Below are positions 24,901-39,900 of a stretch of 57,000 bases of DNA, piece after piece. Origin of the DNA: Strigamia acuminata (taxonomy: Eukaryota > Arthropoda > Chilopoda > Geophilomorpha > Linotaeniidae); assembly GCA_949358305.1 (NCBI GenBank), contig CASHSZ010000118.1, positions 1-57,000 of the forward strand. The letters are read 5' to 3'. The notes below the pieces were generated by a model that searched no databases, was not told where the DNA came from, and saw only the letters and a list, made by a program, of their open reading frames with translations. The position numbers were made by a program, and so were the translations under genes. How positions within the stretch are numbered: position 1 is the stretch's first letter; every line of letters begins with the position of its first letter.

Positions 24901-27900
24901 AGAATAGACTTTTGATCTCATCACAGTTGACTTAGCACAAACACCACAAGTCCAATGTCTCTGAATGTTTAGAAATAGTGTTTAAACCTTAGTAGAAGCC
25001 TTCAATATAAGTTTTAGCAACACCCAAGCAATAAATTTTGAAAAAAAAATTTTGAGCTTATTTCACATCGCAGTTGACTTAGCACAAACACCACAAGACC
25101 AATGTCTCTGAATGTTCAGAAATAGTGTTTAAACCTTAGTAGAAGGCTCCAATGTAAGTTTTAGAAACATCCAACCGATGATTTGGGCGAATAGACTTTT
25201 GATCTCATCACAGTTGACTTAGCACAAACACCACAAGACCAATGTCTCTGAATGTTCAGAAATAGTGTTTAAACCTTAGTAGAAGGCTCCAATGTAAGTT
25301 TTAGAAACATCCAACCGATGATTTGGGCGAATAGACTTTTGATCTCATCACAGTTGACTTAGCACAAACACCACAAGACCAATGTCTCTGAATGTTCAGA
25401 AATAGTGTTTAAACCTTAGTAGAAGGCTCCAATGTAAGTTTTAGAAACATTCAACCGATGATTTGGGAGAATAGACTTTTGATCTCATCACAGTTGACTT
25501 AGCACAAACACCACAAAACCAATGTCTCTGAATGTTCAGAAATAGTGTTTAAACCTTAGTAGAAGGCTCCAATGTAAGTTTTAGAAACATCGAACCAATG
25601 ATTTGGGAGAATAGACTTTTGATCTCATCACAGTTGACTTAGCACAAACACCACAAGACCAATGTCTCTGAATGTTCAGAAATAGTGTTTAAACCTTAGT
25701 AGAAGGCTCCAATGTAAGTTTTAGAAACATCCAACCAATGATTTGGGAGAATAGACTTTTGATCTCATCACAGTTGACTTAGCACAAACACCACAAGACC
25801 AATGTCTCTGAACGTTCAGAAATAGTGTTTAAACCTTAGTAGAAGGCTCCAATGTAAGTTTTAGAAACATCCAACCAATGATTTGGGAGAATAAACTTTT
25901 GATCTCATCACAGTTGACTTAGCACAAACACCACAAGACCAATGTCTCTGAATGTTCAGAAATAGTGTTTAAACCTTAGTAGAAGCCTTCAATATAAGTT
26001 TTAGCAACACCCAAGCATTAAATTTTGAAAAAAAAATTTTGAGCTCATTTCACATCGCAGTTGACTTAGCACAAACACCACAAGACCAATGTCTCTGAAT
26101 GTTCAGAAATAGTGTTTAAACCTTAGTAGAAGGCTCCAATGTAAGTTTTAGAAACATCCAACCGATGATTTGGGCGAATAGACTTTTGATCTCATCACAG
26201 TTGACTTAGCACAAACACCACAAGACCAATGTCTCTGAATGTTCAGAAATAGTGTTTAAACCTTAGTAGAAGGCTCCAATGTAAGTTTTAGAAACATCCA
26301 ATCGATGATTTGGGCGAATAGACTTTTGATCTCATCACAGTTGACTTAGCACAAACACCACAAGACCAATGTCTCTGAATGTTCAGAAATAGTGTTTAAA
26401 CCTTAGTAGAAGGCTCCAATGTAAGTTTTAGAAACATTCAACCGATGATTTGGGAGAATAGACTTTTGATCTCATCACAGTTGACTTAGCACAAACACCA
26501 CAAAACCAATGTCTCTGAATGTTCAGAAATAGTGTTTAAACCTTAGTAGAAGGCTCCAATGTAAGTTTTAGAAACATCCAACCAATGATTTGGGAGAATA
26601 GACTTTTGATCTCATCACAGTTGACTTAGCACAAACACCACAAGACCAATGTCTCTGAATGTTCAGAAATAGTGTTTAAACCTTAGTAGAAGGCTCCAAT
26701 GTAAGTTTTAGAAACATCCAACCAATGATTTGGGAGAATAGACTTTTGATCTCATCACAGTTGACTTAGCACAAACACCACAAGACCAATGTCTCTGAAC
26801 GTTCAGAAATAGTGTTTAAACCTTAGTAGAAGGCTCCAATGTAAGTTTTAGAAACATCCAACCAATGATTTGGGAGAATAAACTTTTGATCTCATCACAG
26901 TTGACTTAGCACAAACACCACAAGACCAATGTCTCTGAATGTTCAGAAATAGTGTTTAAACCTTAGTAGAAGCCTTCAATATAAGTTTTAGCAACACCCA
27001 AGCATTAAATTTTGAAAAAAAAATTTTGAGCTCATTTCACATCGCAGTTGACTTAGCACAAACACCACAAGACCAATGTCTCTGAATGTTCAGAAATAGT
27101 GTTTAAACCTTAGTAGAAGGCTCCAATGTAAGTTTTAGAAACATCCAACCAATGATTTGGGAGAATAGACTTTTGATCTCATCACAGTTGACTTAGCACA
27201 AACACCACAAGTCCAATGTCTCTGAATGTTTAGAAATAGTGTTTAAACCTTAGTAGAAGCCTTCAATATAAGTTTTAGCAACACCCAAGCAATAAATTTT
27301 GAAAAAAAAATTTTGAGCTTATTTCACATCGCAGTTGACTTAGCACAAACACCACAAGACCAATGTCTCTGAATGTTCAGAAATAGTGTTTAAACCTTAG
27401 TAGAAGGCTCCAATGTAAGTTTTAGAAACATCCAACCGATGATTTGGGCGAATAGACTTTTGATCTCATCACAGTTGACTTAGCACAAACACCACAAGAC
27501 CAATGTCTCTGAATGTTCAGAAATAGTGTTTAAACCTTAGTAGAAGGCTCCAATGTAAGTTTTAGAAACATTCAACCGATGATTTGGGAGAATAGACTTT
27601 TGATCTCATCACAGTTGACTTAGCACAAACACCACAAGACCAATGTCTCTGAATGTTCAAAAATAGTGTTTAAACCTTAGTAGAAGCCTTCAATATAAGT
27701 TTTAGCAACACCCAAGCATTAAATTTTGAAAAAAAAATTTTGAGCTCATTTCACATCGCAGTTGACTTAGCACAAACACCACAAGACCAATGTCTCTGAA
27801 TGTTCAGAAATAGTGTTTAAACCTTAGTAGAAGGCTCCAATGTAAGTTTTAGAAACATCCAACCAATGATTTGGGAGAATAGACTTTTGATCTCATCACA

Positions 27901-30900
27901 GTTGACTTAGCACAAACACCACAAGTCCAATGTCTCTGAATGTTTAGAAATAGTGTTTAAACCTTAGTAGAAGCCTTCAATATAAGTTTTAGCAACACCC
28001 AAGCAATAAATTTTGAAAAAAAAATTTTGAGCTTATTTCACATCGCAGTTGACTTAGCACAAACACCACAAGACCAATGTCTCTGAATGTTCAGAAATAG
28101 TGTTTAAACCTTAGTAGAAGGCTCCAATGTAAGTTTTAGAAACATCCAACCGATGATTTGGGCGAATAGACTTTTGATCTCATCACAGTTGACTTAGCAC
28201 AAACACCACAAGACCAATGTCTCTGAATGTTCAGAAATAGTGTTTAAACCTTAGTAGAAGGCTCCAATGTAAGTTTTAGAAACATTCAACCGATGATTTG
28301 GGAGAATAGACTTTTGATCTCATCACAGTTGACTTAGCACAAACACCACAAGACCAATGTCTCTGAATGTTCAGAAATAGTGTTTAAACCTTAGTAGAAG
28401 GCTCCAATGTAAGTTTTAGAAACATTCAACCGATGATTTGGGAGAATAGACTTTTGATCTCATCACAGTTGACTTAGCACAAACACCACAAGACCAATGT
28501 CTCTGAATGTTCAGAAATAGTGTTTAAACCTTAGTAGAAGGCTCCAATGTAAGTTTTAGAAACATCCAACCAATGATTTGGGAGAATAGACTTTTGATCT
28601 CATCACAGTTGACTTAGCACAAACACCACAAGATCAATGTCTCTGAATGTTCAGAAATAGTGTTTAAACCTTAGTAGAAGGCTCCAATGTAAGTTTTAGA
28701 AACATCCAACCAATGATTTGGGAGAATAGACTTTGATCTCATCACAGTTGACTTAGCACAAACACCACAAGACCAATGTCTCTGAATGTTCAGAAATAGT
28801 GTTTAAACCTTAGTAGAAGCCTTCAATGTAAGTTTTAGAAACATCCAACCAATGATTTGGGAGAATAAACTTTTGATCTCATCACAGTTGACTTAGCACA
28901 AACACCACAAGTCCAATGTCTCTGAATGTTTAGAAATAGTGTTTAAACCTTAGTAGAAGCCTTCAATATAAGTTTTAGCAACACCCAAGCAATAAATTTT
29001 GAAAAAAAAATTTTGAGCTTATTTCACATCGCAGTTGACTTAGCACAAACACCACAAGACCAATGTCTCTGAATGTTCAGAAATAGTGTTTAAACCTTAG
29101 TAGAAGGCTCCAATGTAAGTTTTAGAAACATTCAACCGATGATTTGGGAGAATAGACTTTTGATCTCATCACAGTTGACTTAGCACAAACACCACAAGAC
29201 CAATGTCTCTGAATGTTCAGAAATAGTGTTTAAACCTTAGTAGAAGGCTCCAATGTAAGTTTTAGAAACATTCAACCGATGATTTGGGAGAATAGACTTT
29301 TGATCTCATCACAGTTGACTTAGCACAAACACCACAAGACCAATGTCTCTGAATGTTCAGAAATAGTGTTTAAACCTTAGTAGAAGGCTCCAATGTAAGT
29401 TTTAGAAACATCCAACCAATGATTTGGGAGAATAGACTTTTGATCTCATCACAGTTGACTTAGCACAAACACCACAAGATCAATGTCTCTGAATGTTCAG
29501 AAATAGTGTTTAAACCTTAGTAGAAGGCTCCAATGTAAGTTTTAGAAACATCCAACCAATGATTTGGGAGAATAGACTTTGATCTCATCACAGTTGACTT
29601 AGCACAAACACCACAAGACCAATGTCTCTGAATGTTCAGAAATAGTGTTTAAACCTTAGTAGAAGCCTTCAATGTAAGTTTTAGAAACATCCAACCAATG
29701 ATTTGGGAGAATAAACTTTTGATCTCATCACAGTTGACTTAGCACAAACACCACAAGTCCAATGTCTCTGAATGTTTAGAAATAGTGTTTAAACCTTAGT
29801 AGAAGCCTTCAATATAAGTTTTAGCAACACCCAAGCAATAAATTTTGAAAAAAAAATTTTGAGCTTATTTCACATCGCAGTTGACTTAGCACAAACACCA
29901 CAAGACCAATGTCTCTGAATGTTCAGAAATAGTGTTTAAACCTTAGTAAAAGGCTCCAATGTAAGTTTTAGAAACATCCAACCAATGATTTGGGAGAATA
30001 GACTTTTGATCTCATCACAGTTGACTTAGCACAAACACCACAAGTCCAATGTCTCTGAATGTTTAGAAATAGTGTTTAAACCTTAGTAGAAGCCTTCAAT
30101 ATAAGTTTTAGCAACACCCAAGCAATAAATTTTGAAAAAAAAATTTTGAGCTTATTTCACATCGCAGTTGACTTAGCACAAACACCACAAGACCAATGTC
30201 TCTGAATGTTCAGAAATAGTGTTTAAACCTTAGTAGAAGGCTCCAATGTAAGTTTTAGAATCATCCAACCGATGATTTGGGCGAATAGACTTTTGATCTC
30301 ATCACAGTTGACTTAGCACAAACACCACAAGACCAATGTCTCTGAATGTTCAGAAATAGTGTTTAAACCTTAGTAGAAGGCTCCAATGTAAGTTTTAGAA
30401 ACATTCAACCGATGATTTGGGAGAATAGACTTTTGATCTCATCACAGTTGACTTAGCACAAACACCACAAAACCAATGTCTCTGAATGTTCAGAAATAGT
30501 GTTTAAACCTTAGTAGAAGGCTCCAATGTAAGTTTTAGAAACATCCAACCGATGATTTGGGCGAATAGACTTTTGATCTCATCACAGTTGACTTAGCACA
30601 AACACCACAAGACCAATGTCTCTGAATGTTCAGAAATAGTGTTTAAACCTTAGTAGAAGGCTCCAATGTAAGTTTTAGAAACATTCAACCGATGATTTGG
30701 GAGAATAGACTTTTGATCTCATCACAGTTGACTTAGCACAAACACCACAAAACCAATGTCTCTGAATGTTCAGAAATAGTGTTTAAACCTTAGTAGAAGG
30801 CTCCAATGTAAGTTTTAGAAACATCCAACCAATGATTTGGGAGAATAGACTTTTGATCTCATCACAGTTGACTTAGCACAAACACCACAAGACCAATGTC

Positions 30901-33900
30901 TCTGAACGTTCAGAAATAGTGTTTAAACCTTAGTAGCAGGCTCCAATGTAAGTTTTAGAAACATCCAACCAATGATTTGGGAGAATAAACTTTTGATCTC
31001 ATCACAGTTGACTTAGCACAAACACCACAAGACTAATGTCTCTGAATGTTCAGAAATAGTGTTTAAACCTTAGTAGAAGCCTTCAATATAAGTTTTAGCA
31101 ACACCCAAGCATTAAATTTTGAAAAAAAAATTTTGAGCTCATTTCACATCGCAGTTGACTTAGCACAAACACCACAAGACCAATGTCTCTGAATGTTCAG
31201 AAATAGTGTTTAAACCTTAGTAGAAGGCTCCAATGTAAGTTTTAGAAACATCCAACCAATGATTTGGGAGAATAGACTTTTGATCTCATCACAGTTGACT
31301 TAGCACAAACACCACAAGTCCAATGTCTCTGAATGTTTAGAAATAGTGTTTAAACCTTAGTAGAAGCCTTCAATATAAGTTTTAGCAACACCCAAGCAAT
31401 AAATTTTGAAAAAAAAATTTTGAGCTTATTTCACATCGCAGTTGACTTAGCACAAACACCACAAGACCAATGTCTCTGAATGTTCAGAAATAGTGTTTAA
31501 ACCTTAGTAGAAGGCTCCAATGTAAGTTTTAGAAACATCCAACCGATGATTTGGGCGAATAGACTTTTGATCTCATCACAGTTGACTTAGCACAAACACC
31601 ACAAGACCAATGTCTCTGAATGTTCAGAAATAGTGTTTAAACCTTAGTAGAAGGCTCCAATGTAAGTTTTAGAAACATTCAACCGATGATTTGGGAGAAT
31701 AGACTTTTGATCTCATCACAGTTGACTTAGCACAAACACCACAAGACCAATGTCTCTGAACGTTCAGAAATAGTGTTTAAACCTTAGTAGAAGGCTCCAA
31801 TGTAAGTTTTAGAAACATCCAACCAATGATTTGGGAGAATAAACTTTTGATCTCATCACAGTTGACTTAGCACAAACACCACAAGACCAATGTCTCTGAA
31901 TGTTCAGAAATAGTGTTTAAACCTTAGTAGAAGGCTCCAATGTAAGTTTTAGAAACATCCAACCAATGATTTGGGAGAATAGACTTTTGATCTCATCACA
32001 GTTGACTTAGCACAAACACCACAAGTCCAATGTCTCTGAATGTTTAGAAATAGTGTTTAAACCTTAGTAGAAGCCTTCAATATAAGTTTTAGCAACACCC
32101 AAGCAATAAATTTTGAAAAAAAAATTTTGAGCTTATTTCACATCGCAGTTGACTTAGCACAAACACCACAAGACCAATGTCTCTGAATGTTCAGAAATAG
32201 TGTTTAAACCTTAGTAGAAGGCTCCAATGTAAGTTTTAGAAACATCCAACCGATGATTTGGGCGAATAGACTTTTGATCTCATCACAGTTGACTTAGCAC
32301 AAACACCACAAGACCAATGTCTCTGAATGTTCAGAAATAGTGTTTAAACCTTAGTAGAAGGCTCCAATGTAAGTTTTAGAAACATTCAACCGATGATTTG
32401 GGAGAATAGACTTTTGATCTCATCACAGTTGACTTAGCACAAACACCACAAGACCAATGTCTCTGAATGTTCAGAAATAGTGTTTAAACCTTAGTAGAAG
32501 GCTCCAATGTAAGTTTTAGAAACATTCAACCGATGATTTGGGAGAATAGACTTTTGATCTCATCACAGTTGACTTAGCACAAACACCACAAGACCAATGT
32601 CTCTGAATGTTCAGAAATAGTGTTTAAACCTTAGTAGAAGGCTCCAATGTAAGTTTTAGAAACATTCAACCGATGATTTGGGAGAATAGACTTTTGATCT
32701 CATCACAGTTGACTTAGCACAAACACCACAAGACCAATGTCTCTGAATGTTCAGAAATAGTGTTTAAACCTTAGTAGAAGGCTCCAATGTAAGTTTTAGA
32801 AACATCCAACCAATGATTTGGGACAATCGACTTTTGATCTCATCACAGTTGACTTAGCACAAACACCACAAGACCAATGTCTCTGAATGTTCAGAAATAG
32901 TGTTTAAACCTTAGTAGAAGCCTTCAATGTAAGTTTTAGCAACATCCAAGCAATGATTTGGGAGAATAGACTTTTGATCTCATCACAGTTGACTTAGCAC
33001 AAACACCACAAGACCAATGTCTCTGAATGTTCAGAAATAGTGTTTAAACCTTAGTAGAAGGCTCCAATGTAAGTTTTAGAAACATCCAACCAATGATTTG
33101 GAAGAATAGACTTTTGATCTCATCACAGTTGACTTAGCACAAACACCACAAGACCAATGTCTCTGAACGTTTAGAAATAGTGTTTAAACCTTAGTAGAAG
33201 CCTTCAATATAAGTTTTAGCAACACCCAAGCATTAAATTTTGAAAAAAAAATTTTGAGCTTATTTCACATCGCAGTTGACTTAGCACAAACACCACAAGA
33301 CTAATGTCTCTGAATGTTCAGAAATAGTGTTTAAACCTTAGTAGAAGGCTCCAATGTAAGTTTTAGAAACATTCAACCGATGATTTGGGAGAATAGACTT
33401 TTGATCTCATCACAGTTGACTTAGCACAAACACCACAAGACCAATGTCTCTGAATGTTCAGAAATAGTGTTTAAACCTTAGTAGAAGGCTCCAATGTAAG
33501 TTTTAGAAACATTCAACCGATGATTTGGGAGAATAGACTTTTGATCTCATCACAGTTGACTTAGCACAAACACCACAAGACCAATGTCTCTGAATGTTCA
33601 GAAATAGTGTTTAAACCTTAGTAGAAGGCTCCAATGTAAGTTTTAGAAACATTCAACCGATGATTTGGGAGAATAGACTTTTGATCTCATCACAGTTGAC
33701 TTAGCACAAACACCACAAGACCAATGTCTCTGAATGTTCAGAAATAGTGTTTAAACCTTAGTAGAAGGCTCCAATGTAAGTTTTAGAAACATCCAACCAA
33801 TGATTTGGGACAATCGACTTTTGATCTCATCACAGTTGACTTAGCACAAACACCACAAGACCAATGTCTCTGAATGTTCAGAAATAGTGTTTAAACCTTA

Positions 33901-36900
33901 GTAGAAGCCTTCAATGTAAGTTTTAGCAACATCCAAGCAATGATTTGGGAGAATAGACTTTTGATCTCATCACAGTTGACTTAGCACAAACACCACAAGA
34001 CCAATGTCTCTGAATGTTCAGAAATAGTGTTTAAACCTTAGTAGAAGGCTCCAATGTAAGTTTTAGAAACATCCAACCAATGATTTGGAAGAATAGACTT
34101 TTGATCTCATCACAGTTGACTTAGCACAAACACCACAAGACCAATGTCTCTGAACGTTCAGAAATAGTGTTTAAACCTTAGTAGAAGCCTTCAATATAAG
34201 TTTTAGCAACACCCAAGCATTAAATTTTGAAAAAAAAATTTTGAGCTTATTTCACATCGCAGTTGACTTAGCACAAACACCACAAGACTAATGTCTCTGA
34301 ATGTTCAGAAATAGTGTTTAAACCTTAGTAGAAGGCTCCAATGTAAGTTTTAGAAACATCCAACCAATGATTTGGGAGAATAGACTTTTGATCTCATCAC
34401 AGTTGACTTAGCACAAACACCACAAGACCAATGTCTCTGAATGTTCAGAAATAGTGTTTAAACCTTAGTAGAAGCCTTCAATGTAAGTTTTAGCAACATC
34501 CAAGCAATGATTTGGGAGAATAGACTTTTGATCTCATCACAGTTGACTTAGCACAAACACCACAAGACCAATGTCTCTGAATGTTCAGAAATAGTGTTTA
34601 AACCTTAGTAGAAGGCTCCAATGTAAGTTTTAGAAACATCCAACCAATGATTTGGAAGAATAGACTTTTGATCTCATCACAGTTGACTTAGCACAAACAC
34701 CACAAGACCAATGTCTCTGAACGTTCAGAAATAGTGTTTAAACCTTAGTAGAAGCCTTCAATATAAGTTTTAGCAACACCCAAGCATTAAATTTTGAAAA
34801 AAAAATTTTGAGCTTATTTCACATCGCAGTTGACTTAGCACAAACACCACAAGACTAATGTCTCTGAATGTTCAGAAATAGTGTTTAAACCTTAGTAGAA
34901 GGCTCCAATGTAAGTTTTAGAAACATTCAACCGATGATTTGGGAGAATAGACTTTTGATCTCATCACAGTTGACTTAGCACAAACACCACAAGACCAATG
35001 TCTCTGAATGTTCAGAAATAGTGTTTAAACCTTAGTAGAAGGCTCCAATGTAAGTTTTAGAAACATTCAACCGATGATTTGGGAGAATAGACTTTTGATC
35101 TCATCACAGTTGACTTAGCACAAACACCACAAGACCAATGTCTCTGAATGTTCAGAAATAGTGTTTAAACCTTAGTAGAAGGCTCCAATGTAAGTTTTAG
35201 AAACATTCAACCGATGATTTGGGAGAATAGACTTTTGATCTCATCACAGTTGACTTAGCACAAACACCACAAGACCAATGTCTCTGAATGTTCAGAAATA
35301 GTGTTTAAACCTTAGTAGAAGGCTCCAATGTAAGTTTTAGAAACATCCAACCAATGATTTGGGACAATCGACTTTTGATCTCATCACAGTTGACTTAGCA
35401 CAAACACCACAAGACCAATGTCTCTGAATGTTCAGAAATAGTGTTTAAACCTTAGTAGAAGCCTTCAATGTAAGTTTTAGCAACATCCAAGCAATGATTT
35501 GGGAGAATAGACTTTTGATCTCATCACAGTTGACTTAGCACAAACACCACAAGACCAATGTCTCTGAATGTTCAGAAATAGTGTTTAAACCTTAGTAGAA
35601 GGCTCCAATGTAAGTTTTAGAAACATCCAACCAATGATTTGGAAGAATAGACTTTTGATCTCATCACAGTTGACTTAGCACAAACACCACAAGACCAATG
35701 TCTCTGAACGTTCAGAAATAGTGTTTAAACCTTAGTAGAAGCCTTCAATATAAGTTTTAGCAACACCCAAGCATTAAATTTTGAAAAAAAAATTTTGAGC
35801 TTATTTCACATCGCAGTTGACTTAGCACAAACACCACAAGACTAATGTCTCTGAATGTTCAGAAATAGTGTTTAAACCTTAGTAGAAGGCTCCAATGTAA
35901 GTTTTAGAAACATCCAACCAATGATTTGGGAGAATAGACTTTTGATCTCATCACAGTTGACTTAGCACAAACACCACAAGACCAATGTCTCTGAATGTTC
36001 AGAAATAGTGTTTAAACCTTAGTAGAAGGCTCCAATGTAAGTTTTAGAAACATTCAACCGATGATTTGGGAGAATAGACTTTTGATCTCATCACAGTTGA
36101 CTTAGCACAAACACCACAAGACCAATGTCTCTGAATGTTCAGAAATAGTGTTTAAACCTTAGTAGAAGGCTCCAATGTAAGTTTTAGAAACATCCAATCG
36201 ATGATTTGGGCGAATAGACTTTTGATCTCATCACAGTTGACTTAGCACAAACACCACAAGACCAATGTCTCTGAACGTTCAGAAATAGTGTTTAAACCTT
36301 AGTAGAAGGCTCCAATGTAAGTTTTAGAAACATCCAACCAATGATTTGGGAGAATAAACTTTTGATCTCATCACAGTTGACTTAGCACAAACACCACAAG
36401 ACCAATGTCTCTGAATGTTCAGAAATAGTGTTTAAACCTTAGTAGAAGGCTCCAATGTAAGTTTTAGAAACATCTAACCAATGATTTGGGAGAATAGACT
36501 TTGATCTCATCACAGTTGACTTAGCACAAACACCACAAGACCAATGTCTCTGAATGTTCAGAAATAGTGTTTAAACCTTAGTAGAAGGCTCCAATGTAAG
36601 TTTTAGAAACATCCAACCGATGATTTGGGAGAATCGACTTTTGATCTCATCACAGTTGACTTAGCACAAACACCACAAGACCAATGTCTCTGAATGTTCA
36701 GAAATAGTGTTTAAACCTTAGTAGAAGGCTCCAATGTAAGTTTTAGAAACATCCAACCAATGATTTGGGAGAATAGACTTTTGATCTCATCACAGTTGAC
36801 TTAGCACAAACACCACAAGACCAATGTCTCTGAACGTTCAGAAATAGTGTTTAAACCTTAGTAGAAGCCTTCAATATAAGTTTTAGCAACACCCAAGCAT

Positions 36901-39900
36901 TAAATTTTGAAAAAAAAATTTTGAGCTCATTTCACATCGCAGTTGACTTAGCACAAACACCACAAGACCAATGTCTCTGAATGTTCAGAAATAGTGTTTA
37001 AACCTTAGTAGAAGGCTCCAATGTAAGTTTTAGAAACATCCAACCAATGATTTGGGAGAATAGACTTTTGATCTCATCACAGTTGACTTAGCACAAACAC
37101 CACAAGACCAATGTCTCTGAACGTTCAGAAATAGTGTTTAAACCTTAGTAGAAGGCTCCAATGTAAGTTTTAGAAACATCCAACCAATGATTTGGGAGAA
37201 TAAACTTTTGATCTCATCACAGTTGACTTAGCACAAACACCACAAGACCAATGTCTCTGAATGTTCAGAAATAGTGTTTAAACCTTAGTAGAAGCCTTCA
37301 ATATAAGTTTTAGCAACACCCAAGCATTAAATTTTGAAAAAAAAATTTTGAGCTCATTTCACATCGCAGTTGACTTAGCACAAACACCACAAGACCAATG
37401 TCTCTGAATGTTCAGAAATAGTGTTTAAACCTTAGTAGAAGGCTCCAATGTAAGTTTTAGAAACATCCAACCAATGATTTGGGACAATCGACTTTTGATC
37501 TCATCACAGTTGACTTAGCACAAACACCACAAGACCAATGTCTCTGAATGTTCAGAAATAGTGTTTAAACCTTAGTAGAAGCCTTCAATGTAAGTTTTAG
37601 CAACATCCAAGCAATGATTTGGGAGAATAGACTTTTGATCTCATCACAGTTGACTTAGCACAAACACCACAAGACCAATGTCTCTGAATGTTCAGAAATA
37701 GTGTTTAAACCTTAGTAGAAGGCTCCAATGTAAGTTTTAGAAACATCCAACCAATGATTTGGAAGAATAGACTTTTGATCTCATCACAGTTGACTTAGCA
37801 CAAACACCACAAGACCAATGTCTCTGAACGTTCAGAAATAGTGTTTAAACCTTAGTAGAAGCCTTCAATATAAGTTTTAGCAACACCCAAGCATTAAATT
37901 TTGAAAAAAAAATTTTGAGCTTATTTCACATCGCAGTTGACTTAGCACAAACACCACAAGACTAATGTCTCTGAATGTTCAGAAATAGTGTTTAAACCTT
38001 AGTAGAAGGCTCCAATGTAAGTTTTAGAAACATCCAACCAATGATTTGGGAGAATAGACTTTTGATCTCATCACAGTTGACTTAGCACAAACACCACAAG
38101 ACCAATGTCTCTGAATGTTCAGAAATAGTGTTTAAACCTTAGTAGAAGGCTCCAATGTAAGTTTTAGAAACATTCAACCGATGATTTGGGAGAATAGACT
38201 TTTGATCTCATCACAGTTGACTTAGCACAAACACCACAAGACCAATGTCTCTGAATGTTCAGAAATAGTGTTTAAACCTTAGTAGAAGGCTCCAATGTAA
38301 GTTTTAGAAACATCCAACCAATGATTTGGGACAATCGACTTTTGATCTCATCACAGTTGACTTAGCACAAACACCACAAGACCAATGTCTCTGAATGTTC
38401 AGAAATAGTGTTTAAACCTTAGTAGAAGGCTCCAATGTAAGTTTTAGAAACATCCAATCGATGATTTGGGCGAATAGACTTTTGATCTCATCACAGTTGA
38501 CTTAGCACAAACACCACAAGACCAATGTCTCTGAACGTTCAGAAATAGTGTTTAAACCTTAGTAGAAGGCTCCAATGTAAGTTTTAGAAACATCCAACCA
38601 ATGATTTGGGAGAATAAACTTTTGATCTCATCACAGTTGACTTAGCACAAACACCACAAGACCAATGTCTCTGAATGTTCAGAAATAGTGTTTAAACCTT
38701 AGTAGAAGGCTCCAATGTAAGTTTTAGAAACATCCAACCGATGATTTGGGAGAATCGACTTTTGATCTCATCACAGTTGACTTAGCACAAACACCACAAG
38801 ACCAATGTCTCTGAATGTTCAGAAATAGTGTTTAAACCTTAGTAGAAGGCTCCAATGTAAGTTTTAGAAACATCCAACCAATGATTTGGGAGAATAGACT
38901 TTTGATCTCATCACAGTTGACTTAGCACAAACACCACAAGACCAATGTCTCTGAACGTTCAGAAATAGTGTTTAAACCTTAGTAGAAGGCTCCAATGTAA
39001 GTTTTAGAAACATCCAACCGATGATTTGGGAGAATCGACTTTTGATCTCATCACAGTTGACTTAGCACAAACACCACAAGACCAATGTCTCTGAATGTTC
39101 AGAAATAGTGTTTAAACCTTAGTAGAAGGCTCCAATGTAAGTTTTAGAAACATCCAACCAATGATTTGGGAGAATAGACTTTTGATCTCATCACAGTTGA
39201 CTTAGCACAAACACCACAAGACCAATGTCTCTGAACGTTCAGAAATAGTGTTTAAACCTTAGTAGAAGGCTCCAATGTAAGTTTTAGAAACATCCAACCG
39301 ATGATTTGGGAGAATCGACTTTTGATCTCATCACAGTTGACTTAGCACAAACACCACAAGACCAATGTCTCTGAATGTTCAGAAATAGTGTTTAAACCTT
39401 AGTAGAAGGCTCCAATGTAAGTTTTAGAAACATCCAACCAATGATTTGGGAGAATAGACTTTTGATCTCATCACAGTTGACTTAGCACAAACACCACAAG
39501 ACCAATGTCTCTGAACGTTCAGAAATAGTGTTTAAACCTTAGTAGAAGCCTTCAATATAAGTTTTAGCAACACCCAAGCATTAAATTTTGAAAAAAAAAT
39601 TTTGAGCTCATTTCACATCGCAGTTGACTTAGCACAAACACCACAAGACCAATGTCTCTGAATGTTCAGAAATAGTGTTTAAACCTTAGTAGAAGGCTCC
39701 AATGTAAGTTTTAGAAACATCCAACCAATGATTTGGGAGAATAGACTTTTGATCTCATCACAGTTGACTTAGCACAAACACCACAAGACCAATGTCTCTG
39801 AATGTTCAGAAATAGTGTTTAAACCTTAGTAGAAGGCTCCAATGTAAGTTTTAGAAACATTCAACCGATGATTTGGGAGAATAGACTTTTGATCTCATCA

